Assembly (NCBI RefSeq): GCF_009711345.1
Contig: NZ_SMMA01000063.1
Coordinates: 135,850-199,849, forward strand
DNA: 64,000 nt
Direction: 5' to 3'
Origin: Pseudovibrio flavus
GTDB lineage: Bacteria; Pseudomonadota; Alphaproteobacteria; Rhizobiales; Stappiaceae
Shown: in pieces, positions 53,721-62,226 of the stretch
Position numbering within the stretch: position 1 is the stretch's first letter
How the letters are laid out: each line of letters starts with the position of its first letter
Notes under the pieces: generated by a model
Databases searched by the model: none
Seen by the model: only the letters and a program-made list of their open reading frames with translations
What the model was told of the DNA's origin: nothing
Program-made: the position numbers and the translations under genes

Positions 53721-55622
53721 ATCTTTTACCTTGCCCTTTTCGATAAGTAAGTCAGCAAGAGCATCGCTCTTGGGTGCGGGCACCCATGCGCGGGCCAAGT
53801 CCTCTTCGCGGCTTTCACTATCCAGCCTCATGACGGAGTAAAGCTGATCGCCCCGAGCTTTCAAATTCTCAATGTACGACTGATCGACGCCGCCATCCTT
53901 CCAGTTTTCATGGAGTTGGCGCATGGTTTCTTTGTCGTGACGTCTGAACGCTTTTGCCTTCAGCTCAGCTTGGAAAGGATGCTCGCCCAGTTCAATGAGA
54001 GCCTGTTTGCCAAGATTGAGCGCGGCCTCAAAGGTCTCTCGCTCAACAACATGCGCGCCAGCCTCATAAAGCTCATAGGCGTGGTGACGATCATAGGCAC
54101 GGGCGATGATTTTGCAGTGCGGATAGGTCCGCGCAACATGGTCCACCACAATAACCTGCTGCTCTTTGTCATCCATCGCTGCCACAAACATTTTTGCGTC
54201 GTCAAGACCGGCAGCGTGCAGCAGATCAGGGCGAGAAGCGTCCCCGTAGTAGGTTTTTAGGCCAATTCTCCGCAGTGCCTCTGTCATTTCAGGGTCGTAA
54301 TCCAGAATAACAACTTTATACCCATTGGAGAGCAATAGGCGTGTGGTTACCTGACCAAAACGGCCAACACCAGCCACCACGACGGTGCCCTTTTCGTCGA
54401 TGTCATCCGCGTCCCGCGGTGATAAAACAGCTGCCCTTGGCGCTATGACCTTGTCGTAGAAGATGAACAGCAGTGGTGTAAGCAGCATGGTAATCGCGAC
54501 GACCAAAGTCAGAACGCGAATTGTATCGGTTGGAACTGCGCCAGCGCTTTGGGCAAAGCCGAAAAGAACGAATGCGAATTCACCTGCTTGGGCGAGGCCC
54601 AATGCAAAAAGCCAGTTCTCACCTTTTGGAATTCGGAAGACCTTCGATAGAAAAAACAGGATCGCGAACTTTATAGCCATAACAGCCAGCGCCAGCCCGA
54701 AGATGGTGGCGGGCGAGCCGAAGATCAGCCCAAAATCAATTCCGGCTCCAACGGAAATGAAGAATAAGCCGAGCAAGAGACCTTTGAATGGATCGATATC
54801 GCTTTCAAGCTCATGGCGGTATTCGCTGTCAGAAAGAACGACACCGGCAACAAAAGTTCCAAGCGCTGGCGACAGCCCAACCGTATCCATCAAAAGCGCA
54901 ATTCCCACCACGAGCAGAAGCGCAGCAGCTGTAAAGACCTCACGCAGCCGCGCGGCGGCAATAAACCGGAAGACAGGGCGGATCAGATAGCGTCCACCAA
55001 TGATAATGGCTGAGATAACGCCCAAAATAGCAAGGGTTTGCAGCCAGCCGGGAAGGTTGGACAGTGCTCCACCGCTACCGTGTCCACCAGAAGCATCGCC
55101 ATGATGAAACCCAACGACAGCAAGGAGCGGCATAACCGCAAGCATCGGGATGACGGCAATATCCTGAAACAGAAGCACCGAGAAGGACGACTGCCCGCCT
55201 GGAGATGCCATAAGCCCTTTTTCATTCAAGGTCTGGAGCACGATCGCAGTCGAGGAAAGAGCCAGTGTCATGCCAATCGCCAAAGCGCTCTGCCACACTT
55301 GGCCAAACATCAAAGCAACAGCGGTAAAGGCTCCCGTCGTTATTAAAACTTGAAGCCCGCCCAGTCCGATAAGCTTATTGCGCATGCGCCACAAAATGGC
55401 AGGCTGCAGCTCTAGACCTACGAGAAACAGCATCATCACGACGCCGAACTCAGCGAAGTGTTTGACCTCTTCTGCTTCCGATCCCACAAAGCCCAGCATT
55501 GGGCCAATTACGATCCCTGCAATGAGATAGCCAAGTACTGAACCTAGGCCCAAGCGTTTGGCAATTGGTACTGCAACGACAGCAGCCAGAAGATAGACAA
55601 AGGCGCTTTGAAAGAGATCCAT
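53706..55622 (-). CDS. kefC: Glutathione-regulated K+/H+ antiporter (KefB/KefC type)
   Basis: 638 residues. The N-terminal part (about 1-385) has 12 or so membrane segments of the CPA2 exchanger family; the RCK/TrkA-N domain starts at KGTVVVAGVGRFGQVTTRLL near residue 410, continues with VILDYDPEM and GDASRPDLLHAAGL, and a C-terminal tail follows to 638. Kef systems release potassium when electrophile-glutathione adducts form, acidifying and protecting the cytoplasm. Its flavodoxin-fold partner is encoded three bases upstream. A short His/Gly-rich loop (FHHGDASGGHGSGG) lies between membrane segments, which is unusual. Confidence 0.9.
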   Translation of the reverse strand: MDLFQSAFVYLLAAVVAVPIAKRLGLGSVLGYLIAGIVIGPMLGFVGSEAEEVKHFAEFGVVMMLFLVGLELQPAILWRMRNKLIGLGGLQVLITTGAFTAVALMFGQVWQSALAIGMTLALSSTAIVLQTLNEKGLMASPGGQSSFSVLLFQDIAVIPMLAVMPLLAVVGFHHGDASGGHGSGGALSNLPGWLQTLAILGVISAIIIGGRYLIRPVFRFIAAARLREVFTAAALLLVVGIALLMDTVGLSPALGTFVAGVVLSDSEYRHELESDIDPFKGLLLGLFFISVGAGIDFGLIFGSPATIFGLALAVMAIKFAILFFLSKVFRIPKGENWLFALGLAQAGEFAFVLFGFAQSAGAVPTDTIRVLTLVVAITMLLTPLLFIFYDKVIAPRAAVLSPRDADDIDEKGTVVVAGVGRFGQVTTRLLLSNGYKVVILDYDPEMTEALRRIGLKTYYGDASRPDLLHAAGLDDAKMFVAAMDDKEQQVIVVDHVARTYPHCKIIARAYDRHHAYELYEAGAHVVERETFEAALNLGKQALIELGEHPFQAELKAKAFRRHDKETMRQLHENWKDGGVDQSYIENLKARGDQLYSVMRLDSESREEDLARAWVPAPKSDALADLLIEKGKVKDKGET

Positions 55623-55625
55623 TGT

Positions 55626-56261
55626 TTATCCTTTCGCTTGGGAGCTTGGGGTTGTACCTGAAAGGAGCAGGCTTTGAAGATCTTCAGAGAGCGTTAGCGC
55701 GTCCCGAGCTTTGGCATAATCGAACTGATCTTCTACGAGCGCAGAGAGAAGCGTGATGTAATTTTTAACGTGCGGCTCCAGCTCTCCTTCATCAATGGCA
55801 TGGCCGGAACCAAACAGCGCAAATGGCGGTAAATACTCCATCTGACAGAGGCGAGCTGTTTCCTGAAAAGGCGCAAGTAGCTCAATGAGTTCCCGCGTAT
55901 AGGCTCCTGTTGGCGAATAGGTTTCGCGCCGGGCACCGCAGGTTACAGCGTTAAATAGAACCTTGCCCTTTAGTTTGTCGCCTTCAGCGCCGTAGGCGAA
56001 CTTGTATTCGAGAACCAGATCCTGCCACTCCTTCAAGATCGCGGGCGTTGAATACCAATAAAGGGGATGCTGGAAGACGACGATATCGTGATCCAAAAGG
56101 CGTTGTTGTTCCACCGCTACATCAATCTCGAAGGTGGGGTATTCCCTATAGAGATCAATAACTTTGACACCTTGGACGGAAGCTGCAGCTTTTGCCAGAA
56201 CGCTGTTGGTCTCCGAGCGGTCAATTCTAGGATGAGCAAACAGCACCAGTACTTTTTTCAT
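55626..56261 (-). CDS. kefF: KefF-type NAD(P)H oxidoreductase
   Basis: 211 residues, flavodoxin-like fold 2. KKVLVLFAHPRIDRSETNSVLAKAA (FMN site), VFQHPLYWYSTPAILKEWQDLVL, and VTCGARRETYSPTGAYTRE fit KefF/KefG and quinone reductase relatives. It is a cytoplasmic ancillary subunit needed for full Kef activity and reduces quinone-type electrophiles. ATG 56261 begins the FMN-binding strand. It is somewhat longer than E. coli KefF, with an extended C-terminus. Confidence 0.85.
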   Translation of the reverse strand: MKKVLVLFAHPRIDRSETNSVLAKAAASVQGVKVIDLYREYPTFEIDVAVEQQRLLDHDIVVFQHPLYWYSTPAILKEWQDLVLEYKFAYGAEGDKLKGKVLFNAVTCGARRETYSPTGAYTRELIELLAPFQETARLCQMEYLPPFALFGSGHAIDEGELEPHVKNYITLLSALVEDQFDYAKARDALTLSEDLQSLLLSGTTPSSQAKG

Positions 56262-56376
56262 TTCCGCTCCGCTGGACAAAATGGATTCAACGCCTTGTGA
56301 AAATACCTAGGGTACCATCTGTAAGGCAACAATCATTCCGCGATATTCGGCGGAAATACCTCTGAATAAGCGTCAT

Positions 56377-56398
56377 TCGCCCGATTAATGATGGGCGA
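56377..56398. other. Short inverted repeat in the kefF/crotonase divergent region
   Basis: TCGCCC at 56377-56382 and GGGCGA at 56393-56398 flank a ten-base AT-rich centre, within the 243-base region between divergent genes. Possible operator; nothing else is recognisable there. Confidence 0.25.
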
Positions 56399-56504
56399 TC
56401 AAATTCCCTTGAGGTGCCTACCCAAATCATTTCATCGTGCTAGGGTGCGCTCTTGTATTTCGGGCAGCCCAAGAGGTGGGGCAACGGTTCTTAAGGAGAC
56501 CGCG

Positions 56505-57350
56505 ATGAAATACGACCACTTCACAACGTTTACCGTTGAGATCAAAGCCGGAGTTGCGTGGGTTACTTTTGATTATCCGCCGGTAAACATACAAGGTCTC
56601 CCGATGTTGGCGGACTTGGATATGCTTGCACAAAAGCTGGAAGTGGATCCGGCCGTGAAGGTTGTTGTTTTCCAATCTGCAAATCCTGAAATTTTCGTAG
56701 CTCATGCCGATACAGAGTTTTTGAAGGATATGTCCGCAAAAGCTGTTTCGAGAGAAGAGGTAAAACTTCTGGATCTTCAGGTCGTGTTAGAGCGCATCAG
56801 CAAGTTACCGCAGGCCACCATTGCCAAAATTGAAGGCTATGCGCGTGGCGGTGGTCACGAGTTTGCCTTGGCGTGCGATATGCGCTTTGCGGCGCGCGGG
56901 AAAGCCAAGTTCATGCAGATGGAAGTCGGTATGGGCATTTTGCCATGCGGCGGTGGAGCTTCTCGAATGGCTCGTCAAATTGGTTTGGGCAGGGCGCTGG
57001 AGATCATTTTGGGCGCGCAGGACTTTGATGCGGACCAAGCAGAGGCCTATGGCACCATAAACAGGGCAATGGATCCTGATAAGATCGGGCCGTTTGTAGA
57101 AGCGCTCGCCAATCGCATTGCTCTGTGGCCTAGCGAGTCCATTAATGCCTGCAAGCAAACCGTTTATGCTTCGATCGATCTGCCAATCAAGGAAGCGTTG
57201 AAAGAAGAGGCATACTGGCTCTATCAGGCAACAAGTCAAACCCCAGCGCTAACGCGGTTCAAGTGGGCAGATGATAACAACGCTCAGTTTGACATGCATA
57301 ACCAGCACGCTTGGGAGCGGTTAGTCGTCTCAATTCAAGATATTAAATAG
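56505..57350 (+). CDS. Enoyl-CoA hydratase/isomerase (crotonase) family protein
   Basis: 281 residues. The oxyanion-hole and catalytic region GYARGGGHEFALACDMRF keeps the first crotonase glutamate, and FMQMEVGMGILPCGGGASRM keeps a glutamate at the position of the second. So it could hydrate or isomerise a CoA thioester, but substrate and pathway are open. ATG 56505 has an AAGGAG site; the frame is open much further upstream without homology. It is alone, divergent from kefF, and no acyl-CoA genes are nearby. Confidence 0.82.
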   Translation: MKYDHFTTFTVEIKAGVAWVTFDYPPVNIQGLPMLADLDMLAQKLEVDPAVKVVVFQSANPEIFVAHADTEFLKDMSAKAVSREEVKLLDLQVVLERISKLPQATIAKIEGYARGGGHEFALACDMRFAARGKAKFMQMEVGMGILPCGGGASRMARQIGLGRALEIILGAQDFDADQAEAYGTINRAMDPDKIGPFVEALANRIALWPSESINACKQTVYASIDLPIKEALKEEAYWLYQATSQTPALTRFKWADDNNAQFDMHNQHAWERLVVSIQDIK

Positions 57351-57360
57351 CGATTGCGCG

Positions 57361-57395
57361 GCCTCCAGCTTAGCCAAATCGGCAAAGCTGGAGGC
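57361..57395. terminator. Bidirectional hairpin after the crotonase gene
   Basis: GCCTCCAGCTT at 57361-57371 pairs perfectly with AAGCTGGAGGC at 57385-57395, between converging genes. Confidence 0.75.
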
Positions 57396-57414
57396 TGTTA
57401 GATGGCTACTCGAT

Positions 57415-58575
57415 TTAACCGCCCATCAAGGCCATTAGACGTTTTGGCAAGATGGTTTCAATTGCGCCGAGGCGTTCCAGATCGTAGCTGCGTGTCGCGC
57501 TGATGAGTTCAGGCGTTTCGATGCCGGGAATTATGGTTGTACTGCGGAAGAGCTCATTGAACTTGGCCCAGAAAAACGGGTTCTCAATAAGCGGGCTTGA
57601 AACGTAAACGCGCTTTGGAAACACCGCTCGGCACAAGTTTGCCGTTACCATGATGACAGCTTCAAGCGCATCTGACATTTCCGGCATAGAAAGCAGATCA
57701 AGCGTACGGAGTTCGTCAGCCAGCTTCTTCTCGTTATTGCTGATCTGCGGGAATTTCTTTTGAAGGGATGGCATAAGCGCCCATAGTGCTGCGACCGTTT
57801 CAAGACAGCCTTTTGCACCGCAAACGCACTCCAAACCTTCGGCCCGTTTCAGCTGCCAGTGCCCAATTTCGCCAAAACGGCCTTCGTGTTCGTTCACTGG
57901 CGCACCTTGGTGGGCATAGGCCGTGCCGATGCCATAACCCCAGTGGAGCAATAATGTACCACCTGATGAGCTTTGACTTTGGCGCAGGCGAGCCTTCAGC
58001 TCTTGGTCCATGTTGCGAACGAGGACCATCTCCAGATCTTCTTGGATGGCCTCTGCGATATTCAGATTGCGCATATTCGGCCAGCGGGAGCAAAACACCC
58101 AAGTTAGGTTTTCAGCTTCCATGATGCCTGCAAGAGAGAAAATCAGTCCTGCCAGTTCAGCGCGTGGCGGTAAGTGCTGCTTTGCCTCATTGTAGAGATG
58201 CTGAATGGTCTTCGCCATCGCTGCGTTGTCGGCGGCTTCATCCACCACCTGCTCGCAGGCGTAAACGACGGTGCCTTGTAGGTTTACAACACTGGCGATA
58301 AGGCAGCGGCTGTCCATTTGAAAGAGAATAGCGACGAGGCGGTTATGATTGGGAACAAGCGCGACCATCGGGCGGCCTCTACCGGTGCTCGACATTGTCT
58401 GTTCCCAAACAAGATCGGCTTCCACCATTTCGTTGACCAGATCAGAAACGGTGTTTGGCCTAAGGCTAAGTGCTTTTGCAAGGTCCTTGCGGGATGTGGC
58501 GCGTCCAGACACGATAGTATCAAAGATATCTTTTTTGGTAGATACCGAAGACTTGGCTGCAACTGCCTGAACCAT
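57415..58575 (-). CDS. ROK-family transcriptional regulator of the sugar cluster
   Basis: 386 residues from ATG 58575; the frame extends to 58656, and the choice is uncertain. An N-terminal MarR-like helix-turn-helix (GRATSRKDLAKALSLRPNTV) precedes a ROK domain. The zinc site ECVCGAKGCLE and GEIGHWQL are present, but the usual catalytic NDAN segment is replaced by RNMDQELKARL, so it should bind a sugar without phosphorylating it, like NagC, Mlc or XylR. Same strand as, and 3' of, the SIS/ceramidase-like/AGE/symporter genes, but separated by a terminator, so it is independently transcribed and probably represses that cluster. Confidence 0.85.
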   Translation of the reverse strand: MVQAVAAKSSVSTKKDIFDTIVSGRATSRKDLAKALSLRPNTVSDLVNEMVEADLVWEQTMSSTGRGRPMVALVPNHNRLVAILFQMDSRCLIASVVNLQGTVVYACEQVVDEAADNAAMAKTIQHLYNEAKQHLPPRAELAGLIFSLAGIMEAENLTWVFCSRWPNMRNLNIAEAIQEDLEMVLVRNMDQELKARLRQSQSSSGGTLLLHWGYGIGTAYAHQGAPVNEHEGRFGEIGHWQLKRAEGLECVCGAKGCLETVAALWALMPSLQKKFPQISNNEKKLADELRTLDLLSMPEMSDALEAVIMVTANLCRAVFPKRVYVSSPLIENPFFWAKFNELFRSTTIIPGIETPELISATRSYDLERLGAIETILPKRLMALMGG

Positions 58576-58755
58576 TTGAATAACCTTTGCAAATGACCTC
58601 TCTTGAAGGCCCCTTTTGTTTGCGCCCTGAGTGCGCCGAAGGCACTTTGTAGGCAAGTCGGCGTTGTACCTATTAGGTCATAATTTCAAAATAACTAACA
58701 CCACAGGATATTAATAGGAGTGCGATCTACTATTTCAAGAGGTCGAAATAGAAAA

Positions 58756-58775
58756 GGCCCCCATGTTTGGGAGCC
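58756..58775 (-). terminator. Intrinsic terminator after the SIS gene
   Basis: On the minus strand GGCTCCCA pairs with TGGGGGCC (one G-U) around a four-base loop, followed by TTTTCT. It lies 25 bases past the SIS stop and closes the sugar operon. Confidence 0.75.
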
Positions 58776-58799
58776 CTTCCGGTAAATAGTGACCTGTTT

Positions 58800-59552
58800 T
58801 TACAGAAGCCGAATGCGGCCACGGAAGCGGTCGATGAATTGGTTATTCCATGCGTCGCCGCCGGTCGCGTTGCCGCTTTTCCAAATTGGTGGCTCAATGC
58901 CACGCGTTCCAAGAATATTGACGGTTTCCATAACAAGGCAGTTCAGGATGAAGGAGTTGGCGAAAGTGGACATCGCAGCAACTTTTTGCGTGATACCTTC
59001 TACTTCCATTACAGCGTCGCCAACCTGCACTTTGCAGTCTAGAGTAATATCGGCAACGTCCGCTAGGTTCTGCTTTGTTGGATGACGGGCAGGGTGGTCC
59101 TTAGGAGTTTCTTCCGCGTGCTGTATTGACGTCACCGCAATAACAGTGACGCCCTTTTTCTTCGCCTCAATAGCAAGGTCCAGAACTGCCGCGTTGATGC
59201 CATAGGCGTTGATGAGCACCATTACATCGCCGGCGTTCATCGGATTGTTTGCGGAGACGATTTTGCCGTAGTCGGGAAGGCGTTCAATCGCCATAGAGCG
59301 AAGGGCACCGTTAGTGAGTAAAGTGCCTTCATCCATGATTGGGTTGATGTGCATCAGGCCGCCCGCACGGAAGAAAATTTCCTGCGTAGCAAGGTTGGAG
59401 TGACCGCCGCTAGCTGCAACGTGAATGAGCTTATCTTCAGCAATCTGGTCTGCCAGCAGGTTGGCAGCCTTGAGGATATTTTCATTCACATCGTCATGAA
59501 TGGCTTCAAGGTGACTGGTGATTTTATCGAGGTATTGTCGAGAAAGAGACAT
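58800..59552 (-). CDS. SIS-domain sugar isomerase-like protein
   Basis: 250 residues. An N-terminal helix precedes a SIS (sugar isomerase) fold: LIHVAASGGHSNLATQEIFF contains the phosphate-binding loop, and KKGVTVIAVTS the second parallel strand. C-terminal conserved stretch NILGTRGIEPPIW. This SIS_2-type subgroup is often annotated only as sugar isomerase domain protein. Last gene of the operon, 14 bases after the ceramidase-like gene. It probably isomerises or binds a phosphorylated amino sugar or ketose; substrate unknown. Confidence 0.8.
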   Translation of the reverse strand: MSLSRQYLDKITSHLEAIHDDVNENILKAANLLADQIAEDKLIHVAASGGHSNLATQEIFFRAGGLMHINPIMDEGTLLTNGALRSMAIERLPDYGKIVSANNPMNAGDVMVLINAYGINAAVLDLAIEAKKKGVTVIAVTSIQHAEETPKDHPARHPTKQNLADVADITLDCKVQVGDAVMEVEGITQKVAAMSTFANSFILNCLVMETVNILGTRGIEPPIWKSGNATGGDAWNNQFIDRFRGRIRLL

Positions 59553-59566
59553 CGGGTTCGTCCGGT

Positions 59567-60862
59567 TTATTGTTCAGAAATACTGGCGGATGTTGTTGCA
59601 GTAAGAAGTCGGCGTATCGTGGCTTTCAATAGTGGTTCAGCCTCGGGGCTAAAGGTGTTCGGCAGGTAGAAGTAATAGGCGGAGAGTTCTGGCTCGTATC
59701 CGCCTTCGGCGATTTGTTGTGCTGTCGGCACGTATCCAGCCATGCCATTGCAATAGCCCGTACATAGTATAGGGGTTGATGACAGCTCTTTGGCATACTG
59801 GTTGAAATGGTTGACGATCTCGCCGCTTAGGCCAAGCAGGATCGCGGCTCCTTCGATATTAAGTGCTGAGGCATTAAGGCTGACGGTAGAGGGTATGGAG
59901 CCTTCCGGCTGAGCGAGCCAGTGCTGGGACCATTCTCGCTGAATGGATCCCGCGTCAAACCCATCTGACCATGCTTTCAACTGATCCGATGACATGGGCG
60001 CTTCGACTGGTAGATCGACAACTACCTCTTGATAGATAAGATGGCCGGTGGTCTGGCAGGGCGAAGCTTGTTCTATGGCGTCCCCGTAGGCTGTGGCGAG
60101 CGCCTTTCCGTTTCTAACAACATCCTTATAGGTACCACGATAGAACTCATCGCCTTTGACAAGTGCAGGGCGTATGTCACCGCAGAAGCCTTGCAGAAAT
60201 AGTGCAGTACTACCGGTAAATCTGCCTTCTAACTCAGCGCAGACGACGCCCGGATATTCGCCAGAGAGGGTGTTGTCACCTGTTGTTGTCGGGTGGCAAT
60301 GGTTATGGGCGATGATCGCAACAGTCTTGCCGCTTTCATCATCAAAGCGAAGTAACGTCGCCGTTTGGTCAACGTCTCCTTCTGGATTTGGAGCCATCTT
60401 AATGGAGCCATCATCCAATACCTTTCGCCGGTTGATTGCGATCGAGCAAGTCGAACTGGCAATGGATAGGGATGTGCGCTGGCTATTTGCCTTCGCTTCC
60501 AGCAGTGCGTCGATGCACTGGGAAACAACAAAGGTGTTGTAATCGTTATCAAAGCTACCCAAGCGTGGAGACTGATAGTCCGCCGTTTGGAAACTTGAGT
60601 GAGAATGGGTCGCGCATACTTGTAGGCTGATATGCTCTAAGCCCACAGTTTTTGATAGGGTGGCTTTCAACGTGTGAAAAAGGTTGTCGCCGACAAACAA
60701 CAGATCGAGCGAGATAATTGCATGCTTGCCTGCAAGCAGTATTGCGCGTGCGTAGATCGGTTGCCCTATCGCTTCAAAGGGCTCTTTTCTAAAGTCAAAG
60801 CCACCTAGAACCAGCGGCTTGGCGGGAATTATCTCCCGCCTTGCACACCCAACTTCAAGCAT
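59567..60862 (-). CDS. Neutral ceramidase-like hydrolase without signal peptide
   Basis: 431 residues. The order of segments fits the neutral/alkaline non-lysosomal ceramidase N-terminal family (PF04734-type): VCATHSHSSFQ and AHNHCHPTTTGDN supply zinc-ligand histidines, FLQGFCGDIRPA follows, and CNGMAGYVPTAQQIAEGGYE carries the Tyr/Glu region. True neutral ceramidases are secreted and near 650 residues, with a C-terminal beta domain; this protein has no signal peptide and lacks that domain. It overlaps the AGE gene by eight bases, so an intracellular substrate linked to a sugar (for example an N-acyl or ester bond) is more likely than ceramide. Function unknown. Confidence 0.72.
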   Translation of the reverse strand: MLEVGCARREIIPAKPLVLGGFDFRKEPFEAIGQPIYARAILLAGKHAIISLDLLFVGDNLFHTLKATLSKTVGLEHISLQVCATHSHSSFQTADYQSPRLGSFDNDYNTFVVSQCIDALLEAKANSQRTSLSIASSTCSIAINRRKVLDDGSIKMAPNPEGDVDQTATLLRFDDESGKTVAIIAHNHCHPTTTGDNTLSGEYPGVVCAELEGRFTGSTALFLQGFCGDIRPALVKGDEFYRGTYKDVVRNGKALATAYGDAIEQASPCQTTGHLIYQEVVVDLPVEAPMSSDQLKAWSDGFDAGSIQREWSQHWLAQPEGSIPSTVSLNASALNIEGAAILLGLSGEIVNHFNQYAKELSSTPILCTGYCNGMAGYVPTAQQIAEGGYEPELSAYYFYLPNTFSPEAEPLLKATIRRLLTATTSASISEQ

Positions 60863-62165
60863 TGCTACCAGCCTCGCTGGCTTTCACAGCGCTATCCAGC
60901 AATTCAAGCATGAGCTGTAGATTGCGCATGATATGGAACGGGTCTTTCACCGGCAGCGCGACAACCTTGTTCATTGGCTGCCCTTCACGGGTTTGGATCT
61001 GAACCCATTCGCCGATGTCCTTATTAGGGTTGGGGAACACCTTCATGGTGTAGTCGCGCACGGCTTTGTAGTCTTCAAAGAAGGCCGTGTCGTCTGTCCT
61101 CAGAGCAAGGAGCAAAGTGGTGTAGAGCGCCTCGGAGTGCACCCACCAAATTTTCGCTGACCATGTATCGCGGATGAGTTGCTCGTAAGGATCATCTCCG
61201 CGAATTGTGCCCTGCGGCTCGTCGTGTTCTGCGGTAAAATCGGTGTAGCGGAAAAGCCCGCCGTGGGTTTTATCCCAGCCACGATCATAGGCAAAACGGG
61301 ATGCTCTATTGATCGCATCTTGCCATTTAGAGACAGTACCAAGTTCTTCTGCTGCATGCTGACAGAACCACATGCACTCCAGAGTGTGGCCGGGTGTTAT
61401 GTGACGCTCAAGCAACGTGGTTCCATCGGCATCTCCGGTCGCTTTCATCTCCAATGGGCGCATATCTGCCTGATCGTGAAAACTGGTGAGGATGCTTTCA
61501 AGTTTTGCTGCTGTGTCCGCTGCCAGAATATCTGTTGCAGCGGCGTTTAGTTCCCGTCCTGCTCTTGTAAGCCCTGTTGCAACGCCCAGAACAATCATGT
61601 CATAGGCATAAGGCACAAAGCCTTGAGGGGCAGGGTATGGATCGCTTCTAACGCTTCCCTCTGCCAGACGGTTTAGAATGCGCTGGTAGAGCTTGTAGGC
61701 TAGGTCGAAGTAATGTGCTTCACCGCTTACACGGGCATATTCGCTAAAACCGATTACGACGAAGCAGTCGGCATAAAAGGAAGTGTCGTAGCCTTGGCCT
61801 GCAACCGGCTCTTTCTTTTCTCCTTCCTTGGAGAGTACGAAAGCGCAATTGCCATTTTCCAGAAAGACGTTGGCTTCTAAAAACTGAGCGGTTTTGCGGG
61901 CATGAATGAGGAAGTCTTCAGCGTCGCTGCTTATCAGCCCTTTGCGGGCAAGCTCTGCATTGCGTGACCAGTTCCATAGAAAGCGACCTTGAGACCATGT
62001 GTACTTGTCGGTCGCTAAAAGCGTGGTTCCATCGTTGGTAAAACAGGTGAAAACGCCGCCATTCTCTTGGTCAAGGGCACGCGTCCAAAATGGCAAGATA
62101 TTGCTTTCAAGCTCATGCTGCCAACGGTCATATTCAGCTTTTAGGGTTTCATGGGTCGCAAGCAT
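60855..62165 (-). CDS. AGE-family sugar epimerase/isomerase
   Basis: 436 residues, an (alpha/alpha)6 barrel of the N-acylglucosamine 2-epimerase/cellobiose 2-epimerase superfamily. ENGGVFTCFTNDG, WSQGRFLWNWSRNAEL, ITPGHTLECMWFCQHAAEE and GGLFRYTDF with conserved histidines are visible. It interconverts an aldose with its C2 epimer or ketose. GAGGAGG lies just before ATG 62165; the longer frame to 62204 crosses a terminator. It sits between the symporter and the ceramidase-like gene. Substrate not assignable: GlcNAc/ManNAc, mannose/fructose and others are all in the family. Confidence 0.83.
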   Translation of the reverse strand: MLATHETLKAEYDRWQHELESNILPFWTRALDQENGGVFTCFTNDGTTLLATDKYTWSQGRFLWNWSRNAELARKGLISSDAEDFLIHARKTAQFLEANVFLENGNCAFVLSKEGEKKEPVAGQGYDTSFYADCFVVIGFSEYARVSGEAHYFDLAYKLYQRILNRLAEGSVRSDPYPAPQGFVPYAYDMIVLGVATGLTRAGRELNAAATDILAADTAAKLESILTSFHDQADMRPLEMKATGDADGTTLLERHITPGHTLECMWFCQHAAEELGTVSKWQDAINRASRFAYDRGWDKTHGGLFRYTDFTAEHDEPQGTIRGDDPYEQLIRDTWSAKIWWVHSEALYTTLLLALRTDDTAFFEDYKAVRDYTMKVFPNPNKDIGEWVQIQTREGQPMNKVVALPVKDPFHIMRNLQLMLELLDSAVKASEAGSNA

Positions 62166-62189
62166 CTGTGCCTCCTCATTGAAAGAAAA

Positions 62190-62216
62190 GGACCACGCAG
62201 ACATACCGCGTGGTCC
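62190..62216 (-). terminator. Strong intrinsic terminator between symporter and epimerase genes
   Basis: On the minus strand GGACCACGC pairs perfectly with GCGTGGTCC (62190-62198 with 62208-62216) around a nine-base loop, followed by TTTTCTTTC. It lies ten bases after the symporter stop and just before the epimerase ribosome site, so it separates or attenuates the two. Confidence 0.85.
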
Positions 62217-62226
62217 ATTGCTCGGT

